From GCA-2770975 sp050248915 (GTDB lineage Bacteria; Cyanobacteriota; Sericytochromatia; UBA7694): DNA of 64,000 nucleotides. Under the pieces are notes generated by a model that was given only the letters and a program-made list of their open reading frames with translations, searched no databases and had not been told where the DNA came from. The stretch spans positions 20,444-84,443 of the forward strand of contig JBFWRL010000004.1 of the NCBI GenBank assembly GCA_050248915.1. The letters are read 5' to 3'. A program made the translations under genes and the position numbers. Every line of letters begins with the position of its first letter. The stretch's first letter is position 1. Below are positions 41,901-50,400 of this stretch, piece by piece.

Positions 41901-42192
41901 TGGCTGTGCTGAAACCCGTGCCAGGGTCAACACTTGGGTTGTCTAAAAAAGCCCTGAGCAGGGCGCTCACTTCGTCTACTTCGCTGGGCTCGGGGGCCTC
42001 TAGCAAAGTGGTTGTGACCATATTGGGAAAGGTCACTTTTTCAGGTGCTTTGACTGTGCCCGTATTGGCCACGGTTTGTACCTGTGCCTGCTCAGGGCTT
42101 TTGCTGCTTTGCTGGGCCGGGGGAATCCAAGAGCAGGAAGCCAGGAGTGTTGCCAGCAGAGTCGAAGATAGGTATTTGAGAGATGCTTTCAT
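38950..42192 (-). CDS. Metalloprotease lipoprotein copy B
   Basis: 1080 residues. Lipoprotein signal ending LLASC. Residues about 40-290 are almost identical to copy D: PEKVTFPNMV, a Lys/Asp-rich stretch (DKDKDDKHNEQ), PVPSDWYSPDGQAFVLRFK and FPPGIKQIGPGGG. A ZU5-like GGGVVELPGVAELEVPAGAL ends this part. HENYHSFQ at 548-555 is an HExxH zinc motif; WLIESSGRF puts Glu-586 34 residues on, as the likely third ligand. The remaining 450 residues are beta-rich, unlike D, and the C-terminal Cys motif (LVCNMIPKGA) is shared by all copies. RBS GGAGG comes from the upstream gene-tail remnant. Confidence 0.85.
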   Translation of the reverse strand: MKASLKYLSSTLLATLLASCSWIPPAQQSSKSPEQAQVQTVANTGTVKAPEKVTFPNMVTTTLLEAPEPSEVDEVSALLRAFLDNPSVDPGTGFSTASDKDKDDKHNEQDNNAAYVLEFKSKEAKGKRQILMPETGEFMLTLEAGPRFELLDKDARDGEARVQMPASTLKTWVHLEEAKDNSRLDVSDELYYVKDTLSKERKHKGHHDERDNKWFKLGLRPIPVPSDWYSPDGQAFVLRFKAKQIKEFELLLQKQRGEAPFPPGIKQIGPGGGVVELPGVAELEVPAGALTENKVIVIKQKDEVYQFPDEDFTPGPDEIDLATPVELQPSGLQFLKPANIRLKIDLEKAKGYLPSTIHYYLFPDNGIFWEQAEILHLAPQKKQAHYMTKHEWYEIHHFSFVRILVAPRTYSPSYIGNNEQEEFQIALVSEQPCPNPPINTHNDLTPQYILRWDVSPSEEKKNAACEVLLNSREDFIPYARGIMPSKWEDFRHGGTDFKGIPLYLKPITSGPGGATNGYTYAKGNGFRNAEMWVDPGPNIDNLIDSTAHENYHSFQVANVKSFDLPNQAFNPWGWALSTVDRAWLIESSGRFMGSISTFKHHELYKKYGIDPNPVVFLYGKIPYHGSLSKGLDLLNQTSLYQEPNIPDGENAYYRLIILNLISNFYPNQIAFQKIHDINVHYLQKREFTNEGAVSSLHNYAQLDTTFPNFGAKVALKDYGMGSEKPENFKYLERPKIRPIANNTGNLETVNYTIPAQPNDRANPILVTTRNTPNNPQMVTNSSLQNLQMAHRYVEFPLVTQKLSDKDPKKFKDPYMAYIYLDRASAEGLTDEQAEDFIAKGTRVLVLKNPKPLDNWKDEKPLLAKVKWLSDPKIVAEPLKFEKRINVPTESRNPSIKGVLPRSVYILGIPIPQEDRPTQNNPAEPHRVRLILSITNPYITTNSDKKTISFQFKAFVSPTIWGKRAFTESDGVTENKMLALWGSGFSLTDTVVYFKHRLANLPDIAVKAHSVSNLAQPVSIEQEQEIIVKVPDDAAPEEESYIYAKSGNLESEYKEKIELVCNMIPKGADYRITSAGNCKNH

Positions 42193-42293
42193 TTAATTAC
42201 CTCCTTGCGGGTAGAGGATATAGCGGCCTGTATTGGCCAGGGTGTCTTGGACCTCCACCTCTAGCGTATGGCCTGGCAGGCGATAGGGCAAGA
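42193..42293 (-). pseudogene. 3' tail remnant of the Cys-rich lipoprotein gene, supplying copy B's RBS
   Basis: Reads LPYRLPGHTLEVEVQDTLAN then TGRYILYPQGGN and stop, nearly identical to the last 33 codons of the gene at 50572-53355. The codons for Gln-Gly-Gly contain AAGGAGG. The TAA directly abuts the ATG of copy B. Nothing of the gene lies further upstream. Confidence 0.85.
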
Positions 42294-42324
42294 GGTAAAT
42301 ACCAATGGTCTGTATACTTTTGTA

Positions 42325-42333
42325 TGTTATAAT
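42325..42333 (+). promoter_or_regulatory. Extended -10, leaderless promoter of the Rpn-like gene
   Basis: TGTTATAAT (TG-N-TATAAT) ends 7 nt before the ATG at 42341. No Shine-Dalgarno sequence is present; transcription should start at or next to the ATG. Confidence 0.65.
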
Positions 42334-42340
42334 GGACTGA

Positions 42341-43192
42341 ATGAGTAAACACCGAATTCATTGGGATCATTATTTCAGTCAATGGCTGGCACACGCTTTG
42401 CCCCGCCATGATTTGGTGGTTGAAGAAAAACCCCAGTTCAGTCAATTGCCCTTAGAAGCAGACGTTTTAATTATTGCGGCTTCTCAGGCCAAGTCTGCAT
42501 GGCAAAAGCATCCCCTGTGGTGTCATTTGAGCCCTTATACGGTGCTGGAGTTTAAGTCTGTCGTCGATCCCTTTCGCGCTCATGATTTGGAAACGCTGTC
42601 TGCTTATGTGTCTCTGACCCATCGTCAACACCCCTTGTCGTTGCCTACAGAGGTAAGCGGTTGGTTGGTTGTTTCGGCGATGAACAAAGCGTTGCGGAGC
42701 CGTTTGCAAAGTTATGGGATTCAATTGGAATCACGGCTATCTGGGTTTTGGCAGGCAGAGACGACGTTTTATCGTCTGGGAGTGGTGGAGTACAACCATT
42801 TGCCAAATACCGAAGCTTTTTTTGAGTTAAAAACCTTTATGCGCTCAGGACAAGCGTTGCGAGAAACCCTGCGCATGGGTTTAAAGCACTTAGCAGGTAG
42901 TAATTTGCAGAACGAATACCTTACAATAATTTCAGCGCTACACAAACAGGAGGCCGAAGCCGTGATTCAGGTATTGGAAAGTGAAAAAGAGAATGTGGCT
43001 TGGGTTGTGGAGCAGTTATTAGAGAAGTCTCCCGACTTGAGTGAAAAGATCCCCTTCATTCAAGCACAGAAATCTTCGGGTAAGCTAGAAGGGTTGCGTG
43101 AGACCGCCCGCCAGATGAAAGCAGATGGCTTGCCTGTGGCGAGTATTTGCAAGTATACAGGGCTGAGTGCTGAAGAGGTGGCCGGCCTTTAG
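42341..43192 (+). CDS. Rpn-family-like PD-(D/E)XK nuclease / putative transposase
   Basis: 283 residues. Candidate active site Asp-41 in LPLEADVLII with Glu-70 and Lys-72 in YTVLEFKSVVD, the D...E-x-K of restriction-like nucleases. The C-terminus has the coiled region and GLRETARQMKADGLPVASIC followed by KYTGLSAEEVAGL, the small helix-hairpin tail typical of Rpn (recombination-promoting nuclease) proteins. It is the only intact copy; remnants of its end lie at 33921, 38761 and 44015. Probably promotes RecA-independent recombination, which would fit the mosaic array around it. Confidence 0.78.
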   Translation: MSKHRIHWDHYFSQWLAHALPRHDLVVEEKPQFSQLPLEADVLIIAASQAKSAWQKHPLWCHLSPYTVLEFKSVVDPFRAHDLETLSAYVSLTHRQHPLSLPTEVSGWLVVSAMNKALRSRLQSYGIQLESRLSGFWQAETTFYRLGVVEYNHLPNTEAFFELKTFMRSGQALRETLRMGLKHLAGSNLQNEYLTIISALHKQEAEAVIQVLESEKENVAWVVEQLLEKSPDLSEKIPFIQAQKSSGKLEGLRETARQMKADGLPVASICKYTGLSAEEVAGL

Positions 43193-43410
43193 GGGGCTTT
43201 TGCTTGGGTTTGGTTACAAGGTGTAGTGGGTTTATTCTGCAAGGTATTTGAAATCACATAGCTCGCATTGCTCTGAACGCTGTTGCATGAGACAGGTGTG
43301 ATCCCAAAAACTTCGATTTCGAAGTTTTCTTTGACCTCCACCTCCAGTGTGTGGCCTATTAGCCGATAGGGCAAGTGAGCGTTGGTTAAAAATAGCCTCA
43401 AAACACCCAT
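43189..43410 (-). pseudogene. Chimeric remnant: Cys-rich gene tail joined to a lipoprotein-copy tail
   Basis: 73-codon open frame. Residues 13-27 read LPYRLIGHTLEVEVK, as in the tail of the gene at 50572. It then continues as PVSCNSVQSNASYVIS and ends PCNQTQAKAP, like the C-terminal Cys pair of the large lipoproteins (ACNMLPANASF...PCPQ). Its stop (43189-43191) overlaps the Rpn-like gene's stop. It looks like a fifth unit in which nearly all of the lipoprotein gene was deleted. AGGAA before the ATG could still allow expression. The rest of 43411-43456 is promoter. Confidence 0.6.
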
Positions 43411-43441
43411 GCAAAATTCCTGTTAATTTTGTATATACATA

Positions 43442-43450
43442 TGATATATT
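43442..43450 (+). promoter_or_regulatory. Extended -10, leaderless promoter of the BrnT/CopG-like module
   Basis: TGATATATT (TG-N-TATATT) ends 6 nt before the ATG at 43457, with no ribosome site. Confidence 0.5.
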
Positions 43451-43456
43451 TTAAGT

Positions 43457-43741
43457 ATGCGTTTGCCAGATCAAATCCGTACTATTTCATCCGCCCACAA
43501 ACATGGGGTAACTGAAACCCAAATTTTAGACAGCTTGTACAACCCCTACCAACGCCCCTTGCTATTGCGTTCAGAGTCTGACCCGACTGTGGTACTGGCT
43601 CTGGCGGAAACAGAAGATGGAGAATTGTTTGAAATTGGCTATGTACCTGAGCAAGAGGGTGTGGCTAGAGTGATTCATGCCATGCCCATGCGCCTCAGTT
43701 ACCAAAAACGCTATCACACCAAGAGGAAAAGGCGAAGATGA
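43457..43741 (+). CDS. BrnT-like toxin (small RelE/BrnT-fold protein)
   Basis: 94 residues. Begins MRLPDQIRTISSAHKHGVTE, goes through beta strands PTVVLALAETEDGELFEIGY and ends VARVIHAMPMRLSYQKRY plus a basic tail. The K-H-G-V and R-V-I-H-A-x-x-M/K-x-x motifs are those of BrnT-family ribonuclease toxins, though divergent. Overlaps a CopG-type gene by 4 nt, the toxin-then-antitoxin order of brnTA. Confidence 0.7.
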   Translation: MRLPDQIRTISSAHKHGVTETQILDSLYNPYQRPLLLRSESDPTVVLALAETEDGELFEIGYVPEQEGVARVIHAMPMRLSYQKRYHTKRKRRR

Positions 43742-44010
43742 AACGAACTGTGCCCCAAACGCTTGCTGAATGTCAAACAGATGAGCAACGTGCAGACTAT
43801 CTTGTTAAACATGATGTCTTTGAAAGCGATGAATTCAAGTATGAAGGGGTGGCCGAGCCTCCCCGTCGTCGCTTGATGCAGCAATTGCATATGCGGATTG
43901 ACGAAGAAACCATTGCCCGTCTGCGCAAAGTGGCTGACAGTAAGCGCATGGGGTATCAGACGTTGGCCAGGATGTGGCTGATAGAGCGTTTGGAACAGGA
44001 AGAAGTCTGA
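43738..44010 (+). CDS. CopG/BrnA-like antitoxin
   Basis: 90 residues. The C-terminal ribbon-helix-helix LHMRIDEETIARLRKVADSK then MGYQTLARMWLIERLEQ is the CopG/BrnA DNA-binding fold. The N-terminal 45 residues (TLAECQTDEQRADYLVKHDV) probably wrap the toxin. ATGA overlap with the toxin gene implies coupled translation. Confidence 0.8.
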   Translation: MKRTVPQTLAECQTDEQRADYLVKHDVFESDEFKYEGVAEPPRRRLMQQLHMRIDEETIARLRKVADSKRMGYQTLARMWLIERLEQEEV

Positions 44011-44014
44011 GGCA

Positions 44015-44212
44015 ATGGGTTTGGCCGCAGAACGTCAGGAATTGAGAAAGACCATGCTTGAGTTGGTGAAAGAAGATGTTGAAAAAACATTACAAGCACG
44101 TGAACTTCAAAGTAAACGCGAAAGCGCCCGCCAGATGAAAGCCGATGGCTTGCCCGTGGCCCGAATTTGCAAGTACACAGGGCTGAGCGCTGAAGAGGTG
44201 GCGGGGCTTTAG
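44015..44212 (+). pseudogene. Short open frame carrying the Rpn-like C-terminal tail
   Basis: 65 codons: MGLAAERQELRKTMLELVKE, a helical stretch, then ESARQMKADGLPVARICKYT and GLSAEEVAGL, the same end as the Rpn-like gene but without nuclease domain. GAGG lies just ahead of the ATG, so it may be expressed as a third gene of the toxin-antitoxin operon. More likely it is a truncated remnant. Its stop lies 2 nt from the stop of lipoprotein copy C. Confidence 0.6.
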
Positions 44213-44214
44213 GG

Positions 44215-47200
44215 CTATTGAGGACAGGGCTTTTGAGCTGCTGTGCTGAAAGAGGCATTGGCAGGCAGCATATTACAGGCAAGAGTTGCATCAATGAGTC
44301 GGTTGCTGGGGATATTGGCTGTTTGCCCCTCTACCCAACCGCCACGCAGAGCTTCGTTGGGAATATCCACCACAAATTTTTGAATTTCAACTCCGTCACT
44401 GTCTGCTTGAGAGTTGAGAAAATGGGCTTTGCGCTTAAGATTTTTGTCTATTCCTGAGCGGGGTTCAAATACGATTTCTGTCTGAGTAGGTGTGAATCCA
44501 GTCCCTGTGATTAAAAGCTGTGGCAACCCTTTTTCAGCTGCTTGGCTGAGCTCGTTGTCCTCTTGGGGCCATTCTGCGGAAATGAGCTTGGGGCCGAGGA
44601 ATACTTCAAGGTTCATGGTGAATTTTTCTGTATAAGCTTGTGTCCAAATGTCTGTTTCCCAGAGAGTATTAAAGACAGATAAAATGGCTGATTGAACAGG
44701 TTGATTTTGACCAAAAAGAGGCATCATAAAATGCCCTGATTTATCAAAAGCAAAACCACTGCTGATATATGGTTTGCGTTTTTTACCACTGGCTTCAGTT
44801 ATTTCTTTGACCGCTTCTCCTTCCAGATTATTCACACCGACCAAACTGGGCGCTAAAAACTCTTTGACTTTTCTGGCTTGTTGATTAATGGTGTGGGTCA
44901 AATTGGGATCAGGAGAAATGGCGCGAACGTATAAGTTGCGCGGTTGCAGAATCTTCTTATCCGCTTGTAAGAGCATGTATATGGCAGATAGGGGTTCTGT
45001 GCCGTTGGTGCTAATGTGAAGTGGGGATTGGACTGTATGATTGGCTTTGACGACATGGGTATGCCGGAAAGCGACATGGGGCAATGAATAACTGGAGAAA
45101 AGGCAAATATCTTTGTGGATGATGGCATCTGTGGCAAAACGCGTAAAATAATCACTGAGAAGGGTGTCATCTTTTTTCTTTAAAAATGCTGCCAGAGCAC
45201 CTGTTGAACGAGGTGTGTTTGGGGTATTGGCTGGTCTTTTTCTAAAGTTTAAGCCGTATTCTTTAAAGAGTTCAGCTATGCCGTTGGGGCCGTAATAGTT
45301 CGCAAAATGGGTCCACAAGGGAACTGTGTCATAAACACTGCGATTTTCGTTATAATCACGTAAATAATAAAAACTTTTTTCCAGTTGTTCCAGAGAACGA
45401 ACACGCTCATAGTAGCTGTAAACTTGGGGATCTATTGCTTCTAATCCAATATCTGCTCTTCTCGTCTCGACCGCAAAAGGCCCCATATATGCTGCTGTGC
45501 CTTCGAACATCCAGCGATCACCGATGGATGCGTCATCTTCAGGTGTTTGCAAATAGGCATCTTGAAAAATATGAAACAACTCATGTGCGCTTGTATCTGC
45601 AAAATTGTGTCCCCAAAAATCTCGGCCACCTACCAAACTGTCTTTTTCGATATTCATTTGCATAGCTGAGCCTTGATAGACATTGTTTTTATAAATGGGA
45701 TAAGCTACGCCATTTGCATTTTGGGGGGTGGTAGATGCAATGTCCCTCAAGAGATCTTGAAAGCCCTCTACTATAAAAACAGGAATTTTGGTCTCCTCCA
45801 GATCGGTTGGAGAATAAAATTGTGGAGGTGCTTTCATATCCCAACTGGCATAGACAGAATAGGCATTTTCAAGATATTTTTTTATACTGTCCATGGCTTC
45901 TGGGCAAGCTTCGCCATCATTGTCGCTAATATAAAAGTGTTCTGTAATTTCTCGTTGAAACGTACCCTTTTTTTGACAAGTAGGATTATAGCTCTGAATT
46001 TTAAAAGACTCTGATTCAAAAAACTGATCTACACTGGGTGTATAGTGTTGTTGCTTTGAAAAATAGGCGAATTCTTGGATCCAAAGAGGAAAATTATGAT
46101 GTGTAATATCACTAAATTTTCGGACATCTGTACGTTTTGCTAAATAGGGAAAATACACCCAAGAAAAAGGTTCTAAAATATTTGCTGTTGCTACATCTTG
46201 TTGGCTTAATGGATCATAACGTTTAAAATAATCATAAATTGGTAAATTCAGCTTAGCTGGTTGGTTGAGTTTTAATCCTAATGGTTCTATTTTAACAATG
46301 GGAGCAGCAAAAACCCAGCCAAGAGCACAGTCTTGTGGATCATGTGGATTTGGGCAATATTTTTTACGAGAAGCTACCTCTTTCTGCTGGCGCATAACCA
46401 CCACCGTCGGCGCGCTTAAAGCCCCTGCAGGCAAATCCAGCTTGGCCACCCCCGGCAGCTCCACAGTCCCCCCCGCAGACCCAATCTGCTTGATCCCCGG
46501 CGGATATGCCGCCTGCTGATTCGTCGTCCACCAGGCCATCTGAAACTCTTTCACTGTATCGGTCTTAAACTTCAGCACCAGCTTTTGCCCATCGGGGTTG
46601 TACCAATCACTCGGCACAGGCAAAGGCCGCACACCCAACAAAAACCAGCGGTTTAAATCGAGCAATTTGCCCTGTTTGGAGCTGAGTGTGTCTTTGACAT
46701 AGTAGAGGTCATCGCTCACCTCTAAGCTGCTATTGGGCTTCCAGGGGCCTTGCAGGTGTAGCAAAGTCTCGTAGGTATGCTGGGGCAGGCGAATCGTGGC
46801 TTGGCCATCGCTGCCATCGCCATCGAGAATTTCCAGCTTCTTGCCAGTCCCCGCTTCGAGCACGAGTTGAAACGCGCCATTCTCGGGAATTTTGACCTGC
46901 TGTTTGAGGTTCTTGGCCTGGGCCATAAAGCGCACGACAAAGACCTGGGGCAGATTAAAGCTCTGCACAGCAAAGCCCTCTTCGGCAGGCTTCTCGGCCA
47001 GGGCCTGCTCCAGCGCGGCATTGAGCTGGTCGTTTTTATCGGCGGGCAGGTTTGTGTCCAAGGGTGTGGTTTTCACCATATTGGGAAACGTCACCTTTTC
47101 AGGCGGCTTTTGGCCTGTGTCGGCAGCGGTCTGCACCTGTGCTTGTATCTGGGCCTGTCGCTGGCTGCTTTGCTGGGCCGGGGGAATCAGGCTGCAGGCA

Positions 47201-47250
47201 GCGAGAAAGCTGGCGAGCAGGGCTGCGGATAGGGGTTTGAGTAAATTCAT
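44215..47250 (-). CDS. Metalloprotease lipoprotein copy C (ZU5-like, HExxH, IPT/TIG-like)
   Basis: 1011 residues; the clearest family member. Lipobox LAAC at about 16-19. Residues 45-250 form a beta-rich N-module (PEKVTFPNMVKTTPL, NSSLEVSDDLYYVKDTLSSK, PVPSDWYNPDGQKLVLKFK). Residues 253-290 are ZU5-like (GSAGGTVELPGVAKLDLPAG). The protease core has His-556, Glu-557 and His-560 in HELFHIFQ, and Glu-583 in RWMFEGTAAYMG, a gluzincin-like spacing. About 895-985 is IPT/TIG-like (LLITGTGFTPTQTEIVFEPR). C-terminal ACNMLPANASF with two Cys. Expected on the outer membrane. RBS AAGGAGG lies in the upstream tail remnant. Full-length relative of broken copy A. Confidence 0.88.
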   Translation of the reverse strand: MNLLKPLSAALLASFLAACSLIPPAQQSSQRQAQIQAQVQTAADTGQKPPEKVTFPNMVKTTPLDTNLPADKNDQLNAALEQALAEKPAEEGFAVQSFNLPQVFVVRFMAQAKNLKQQVKIPENGAFQLVLEAGTGKKLEILDGDGSDGQATIRLPQHTYETLLHLQGPWKPNSSLEVSDDLYYVKDTLSSKQGKLLDLNRWFLLGVRPLPVPSDWYNPDGQKLVLKFKTDTVKEFQMAWWTTNQQAAYPPGIKQIGSAGGTVELPGVAKLDLPAGALSAPTVVVMRQQKEVASRKKYCPNPHDPQDCALGWVFAAPIVKIEPLGLKLNQPAKLNLPIYDYFKRYDPLSQQDVATANILEPFSWVYFPYLAKRTDVRKFSDITHHNFPLWIQEFAYFSKQQHYTPSVDQFFESESFKIQSYNPTCQKKGTFQREITEHFYISDNDGEACPEAMDSIKKYLENAYSVYASWDMKAPPQFYSPTDLEETKIPVFIVEGFQDLLRDIASTTPQNANGVAYPIYKNNVYQGSAMQMNIEKDSLVGGRDFWGHNFADTSAHELFHIFQDAYLQTPEDDASIGDRWMFEGTAAYMGPFAVETRRADIGLEAIDPQVYSYYERVRSLEQLEKSFYYLRDYNENRSVYDTVPLWTHFANYYGPNGIAELFKEYGLNFRKRPANTPNTPRSTGALAAFLKKKDDTLLSDYFTRFATDAIIHKDICLFSSYSLPHVAFRHTHVVKANHTVQSPLHISTNGTEPLSAIYMLLQADKKILQPRNLYVRAISPDPNLTHTINQQARKVKEFLAPSLVGVNNLEGEAVKEITEASGKKRKPYISSGFAFDKSGHFMMPLFGQNQPVQSAILSVFNTLWETDIWTQAYTEKFTMNLEVFLGPKLISAEWPQEDNELSQAAEKGLPQLLITGTGFTPTQTEIVFEPRSGIDKNLKRKAHFLNSQADSDGVEIQKFVVDIPNEALRGGWVEGQTANIPSNRLIDATLACNMLPANASFSTAAQKPCPQ

Positions 47251-47251
47251 C

Positions 47252-47358
47252 TTAACTACCTCCTTGCGGGTAGAGGATATAGCGGCCTGTATTGGCCAGG
47301 GTGTCTTGGACCTCCACCTCTAGCGTATGGCCTGGCAGGCGATAGGGCAAGCTAAAAC
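47252..47358 (-). pseudogene. 3' tail remnant of the Cys-rich lipoprotein gene, supplying copy C's RBS
   Basis: Same roughly 100-bp segment as at 42193-42293, ending in codons for TGRYILYPQGGS and a stop, with AAGGAGG 7 nt ahead of copy C's ATG. It extends a few bases further (through AGTTTTAGCTTG) than the copy-B version. The rest of 47359-47457 is noncoding except for a 14-codon open frame discussed separately. Confidence 0.85.
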
Positions 47359-47457
47359 TGACCTTTACTGTTATCCCTCACCGCTACCTTTTGCTTTTAC
47401 ATTCTTTCTGAACGCAGTACGATAGCCTGCAAGAATCTTGTGAGAGGAGGTGCAAAC

Positions 47458-50400
47458 TTATGGGGGATCAGAGTCTGATGTACATGGGTTTACGCTCGTG
47501 AGCGAAAAATCTTCTTGCAACATATTGCAGGCAAAAGCTGTATCGTTCAGTGTATTACTCGGCGTTTCTGCTGATAATCCGTAAGTCTGACCTGATACTT
47601 TTGCATGATTCGGTATTTGGACTAATAATTCTTGCACTTCTAGGCCATCACTGTCTGTAGATAAAACTTTTATGTCTTGAGGGTTGACTTTTGTTTTGAT
47701 GGCAATTGCCCCAGATTTTGGTTGAAAAACCATCCACGTGTCATTCGGATCAAAACCAACCCCTTGAAATGATATACGTGTAAGCGTTTCATCATCAGAA
47801 AGGGCAATTTTTTTGCTTGATTTTAACTCTGGTGCAAGGTAATAGTTTATGTCCAGAAATATCGATAAGGGTGCTTGGGCGGATTCATAGAAATTTGAAT
47901 TGGGTATGGCTAAGACTAATTTTTCAACATTGGTTTTATTTAAAATTACAGCAGGGAATCCATTTGTTTTGTCTATAAATCTCCTGTAATTTAATACTTT
48001 ATCAATTCCATTTTCGCTTTTAATCAAAAATATGCGCGCATATTTTGCAAAATCAGAGGACTCTTCTTTATTTAAAATTTTAGGAGGAATAGATGAGCCC
48101 AAATTTTTAACGATATTATTTAAAAATACTATAATCTTTTTATTTGATGGAATATCTTGAGTATCTATTTCAAAAAAATGCACAGAATCTGCCGATAGCT
48201 CTTTTCTTAAATTTATTTTGTCCTTTGGGTAGCTTGTTTTTTTTATTTTTTCTATTTTATCAATAGGGGAAAATAATTCAATATTATAATCATTTTTAAT
48301 CTTAATAAGATTGCTAGCCGAGTTCATGCCATAATGTTGGCGCGTATAAAGTGAGTGGGAATATTTTCCCCAAATTTCTTCCCAGCTGTCGTCTTCTAAT
48401 TGAGCTTTTATGGTATTGTTTTGAAGAGCTAAAGTTTTTAAAGGGACAACTTGATGGTCAGAATTGTTGTGAAAAGATTGTACGTAACTGAGTAAAAAAG
48501 AGTTTCCAAGGTAATCGTTCTCTGGCTTGCTTTCAGAGCTTCCTACCAAATGCCAGAAATAGGACATGAGAGAGACTTGCTGATAAGGATCTGGCGTTAG
48601 TCTAACAGGCTTTTGGGTGTTTTTTATGCTTGGCAATAAATCTTCGATGTATGCAGTTAAGGAGCTACTTGACTGTGGACTGGACCAAATCAAAGAAAAA
48701 GCAGATTTCCCTGTAAAGTTTGTTAATATATTATAGTTGTTAAAATCTCTGTATAGTTGATGTGAACCCACAAAACGAGCCGTACTTTCTCCCGGTAGTC
48801 GACCATAATTACACGTTTTACAATATAATTGGATATATGTTGAGTAGTCTAAATTTCCAAACTGGAAAACATGAAACATCTCATGATAAACTTTCTCAAC
48901 ACCTAATGGGTATGTTAATAGCGGTATGGTTACAGAGGATGAGCCTGCTTTAAATTCTTTTAATTTAGTTGTTGCCTCAATGAGATTTGAACCTATATTT
49001 ATTCTCTGTTTTCGGGAGGTGTATCCAGGTATTTGGTCGTCTAAAATCGGCAAAGAAATGTTAGCTTGATCTTTTTTTGAGAATTTTTGGTAAGATTTTT
49101 CCGCTGCTACCATATATGCAAGGATATAAGCCGCATCAAGAGCTGAATTTGTTTGGTCATTTGTTATATGGACAAAAATATGACCAGGATCTGGTGCTGG
49201 TTCATTGCAAAGTTCTTCAAGTCTTTGTCTTGCTGAAGAAACAGATATGATTTCATTTGCTAGAGAGATTCTTGTTAAGCAAAATTTGGAGCTACCTCCT
49301 TGATTTGGCTTTGGTGCTGGTAACGTATTGGTTGAAATTAGAAAATCATTGTCGGTTAATTTGGCAAAATATGAAAAATGATTTACTAAATAACCTACTT
49401 CGTCAATATTATTAAATTGAGGGTTAATTTGTTTTGTTTCAAAGTCTAGAGATTGGCAATTTACGTTTTGAAGAGGTGATGTCTTCAACTCTGGACAGGA
49501 AATCATTTGTATTAAACCAATGTGATAGGGCCAATTTTTAAAAAAAGTGCTTAAACGCATGACTGCAGGTTTTTGAAATGTAAGCCCAGTTGGATTCATT
49601 TTTACAATAGGGGATACAAAAGTAAAATCATTAAATGGATACGTAGAAACAACCTGCCTCATAGAGATAACTACTGGTGCTAATAATGCACTTGCTGGCA
49701 CTTCAAGTTTTCCCACCCCCGGCAGCTCCACTGTGCCCCCCGCAGGCCCAATCTGCTTGATCCCCGGTGGAAACGGAGCCTCACCGCGCTGCTTTTGCAG
49801 GAGCAGCTCAAACTCTTTGATCTGGTTGGCCTTAAAGCGCAGCACAAAAGCCTGCCCATCAGGGCTGTACCAATCACTCGGCACGGGAATGGGTCGCAGC
49901 CCCAGCTTGAACCATTTATTATCCCGCTCATCGTGGTGCCCCTTGTGCTTGCGCTCTTTGCTGAGGGTGTCTTTAACATAATAAAGCTCATCGCTGACAT
50001 CTAAGCGGCTATTGTCTTTGGCCTCTTCTAAATGCACCCAGGTTTTGAGCGTGCTTGCGGGCATTTGCACCCGTGCTTCGCCATCGCGGGCATCTTTGTC
50101 TAGTAGCTCAAAGCGTGGGCCAGCTTCGAGTGTGAGCATAAATTCACCTGTTTCAGGCATGAGAATCTGGCGCTTGCCCTTGGCCTCTTTGCTTTTGAAT
50201 TCAATCACATAGGCGGCGTTGTTATCCTGTTCATTGTGTTTGTCATCTTTGTCTTTTTTATCGTCATCTTTGCCTTTGTCGCTGGCTGTGCTGAAACCCG
50301 TGCCAGGGTCAGCACTTGGGTTGTCTAAAAAGGCTTTGAGCAGGGCGCTCACTTCGTCTACTTCGCTGGGCTCGGGGGCCTCTAGCAAAGTGGTGGTGAC

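Noticed and set aside
42197..42445. 82-codon minus-strand frame between copy B and the Rpn-like gene
   Set aside because: It reads the Cys-rich gene tail in the wrong frame; the correct frame gives the conserved LPYRLPGHTLEVEV ending.
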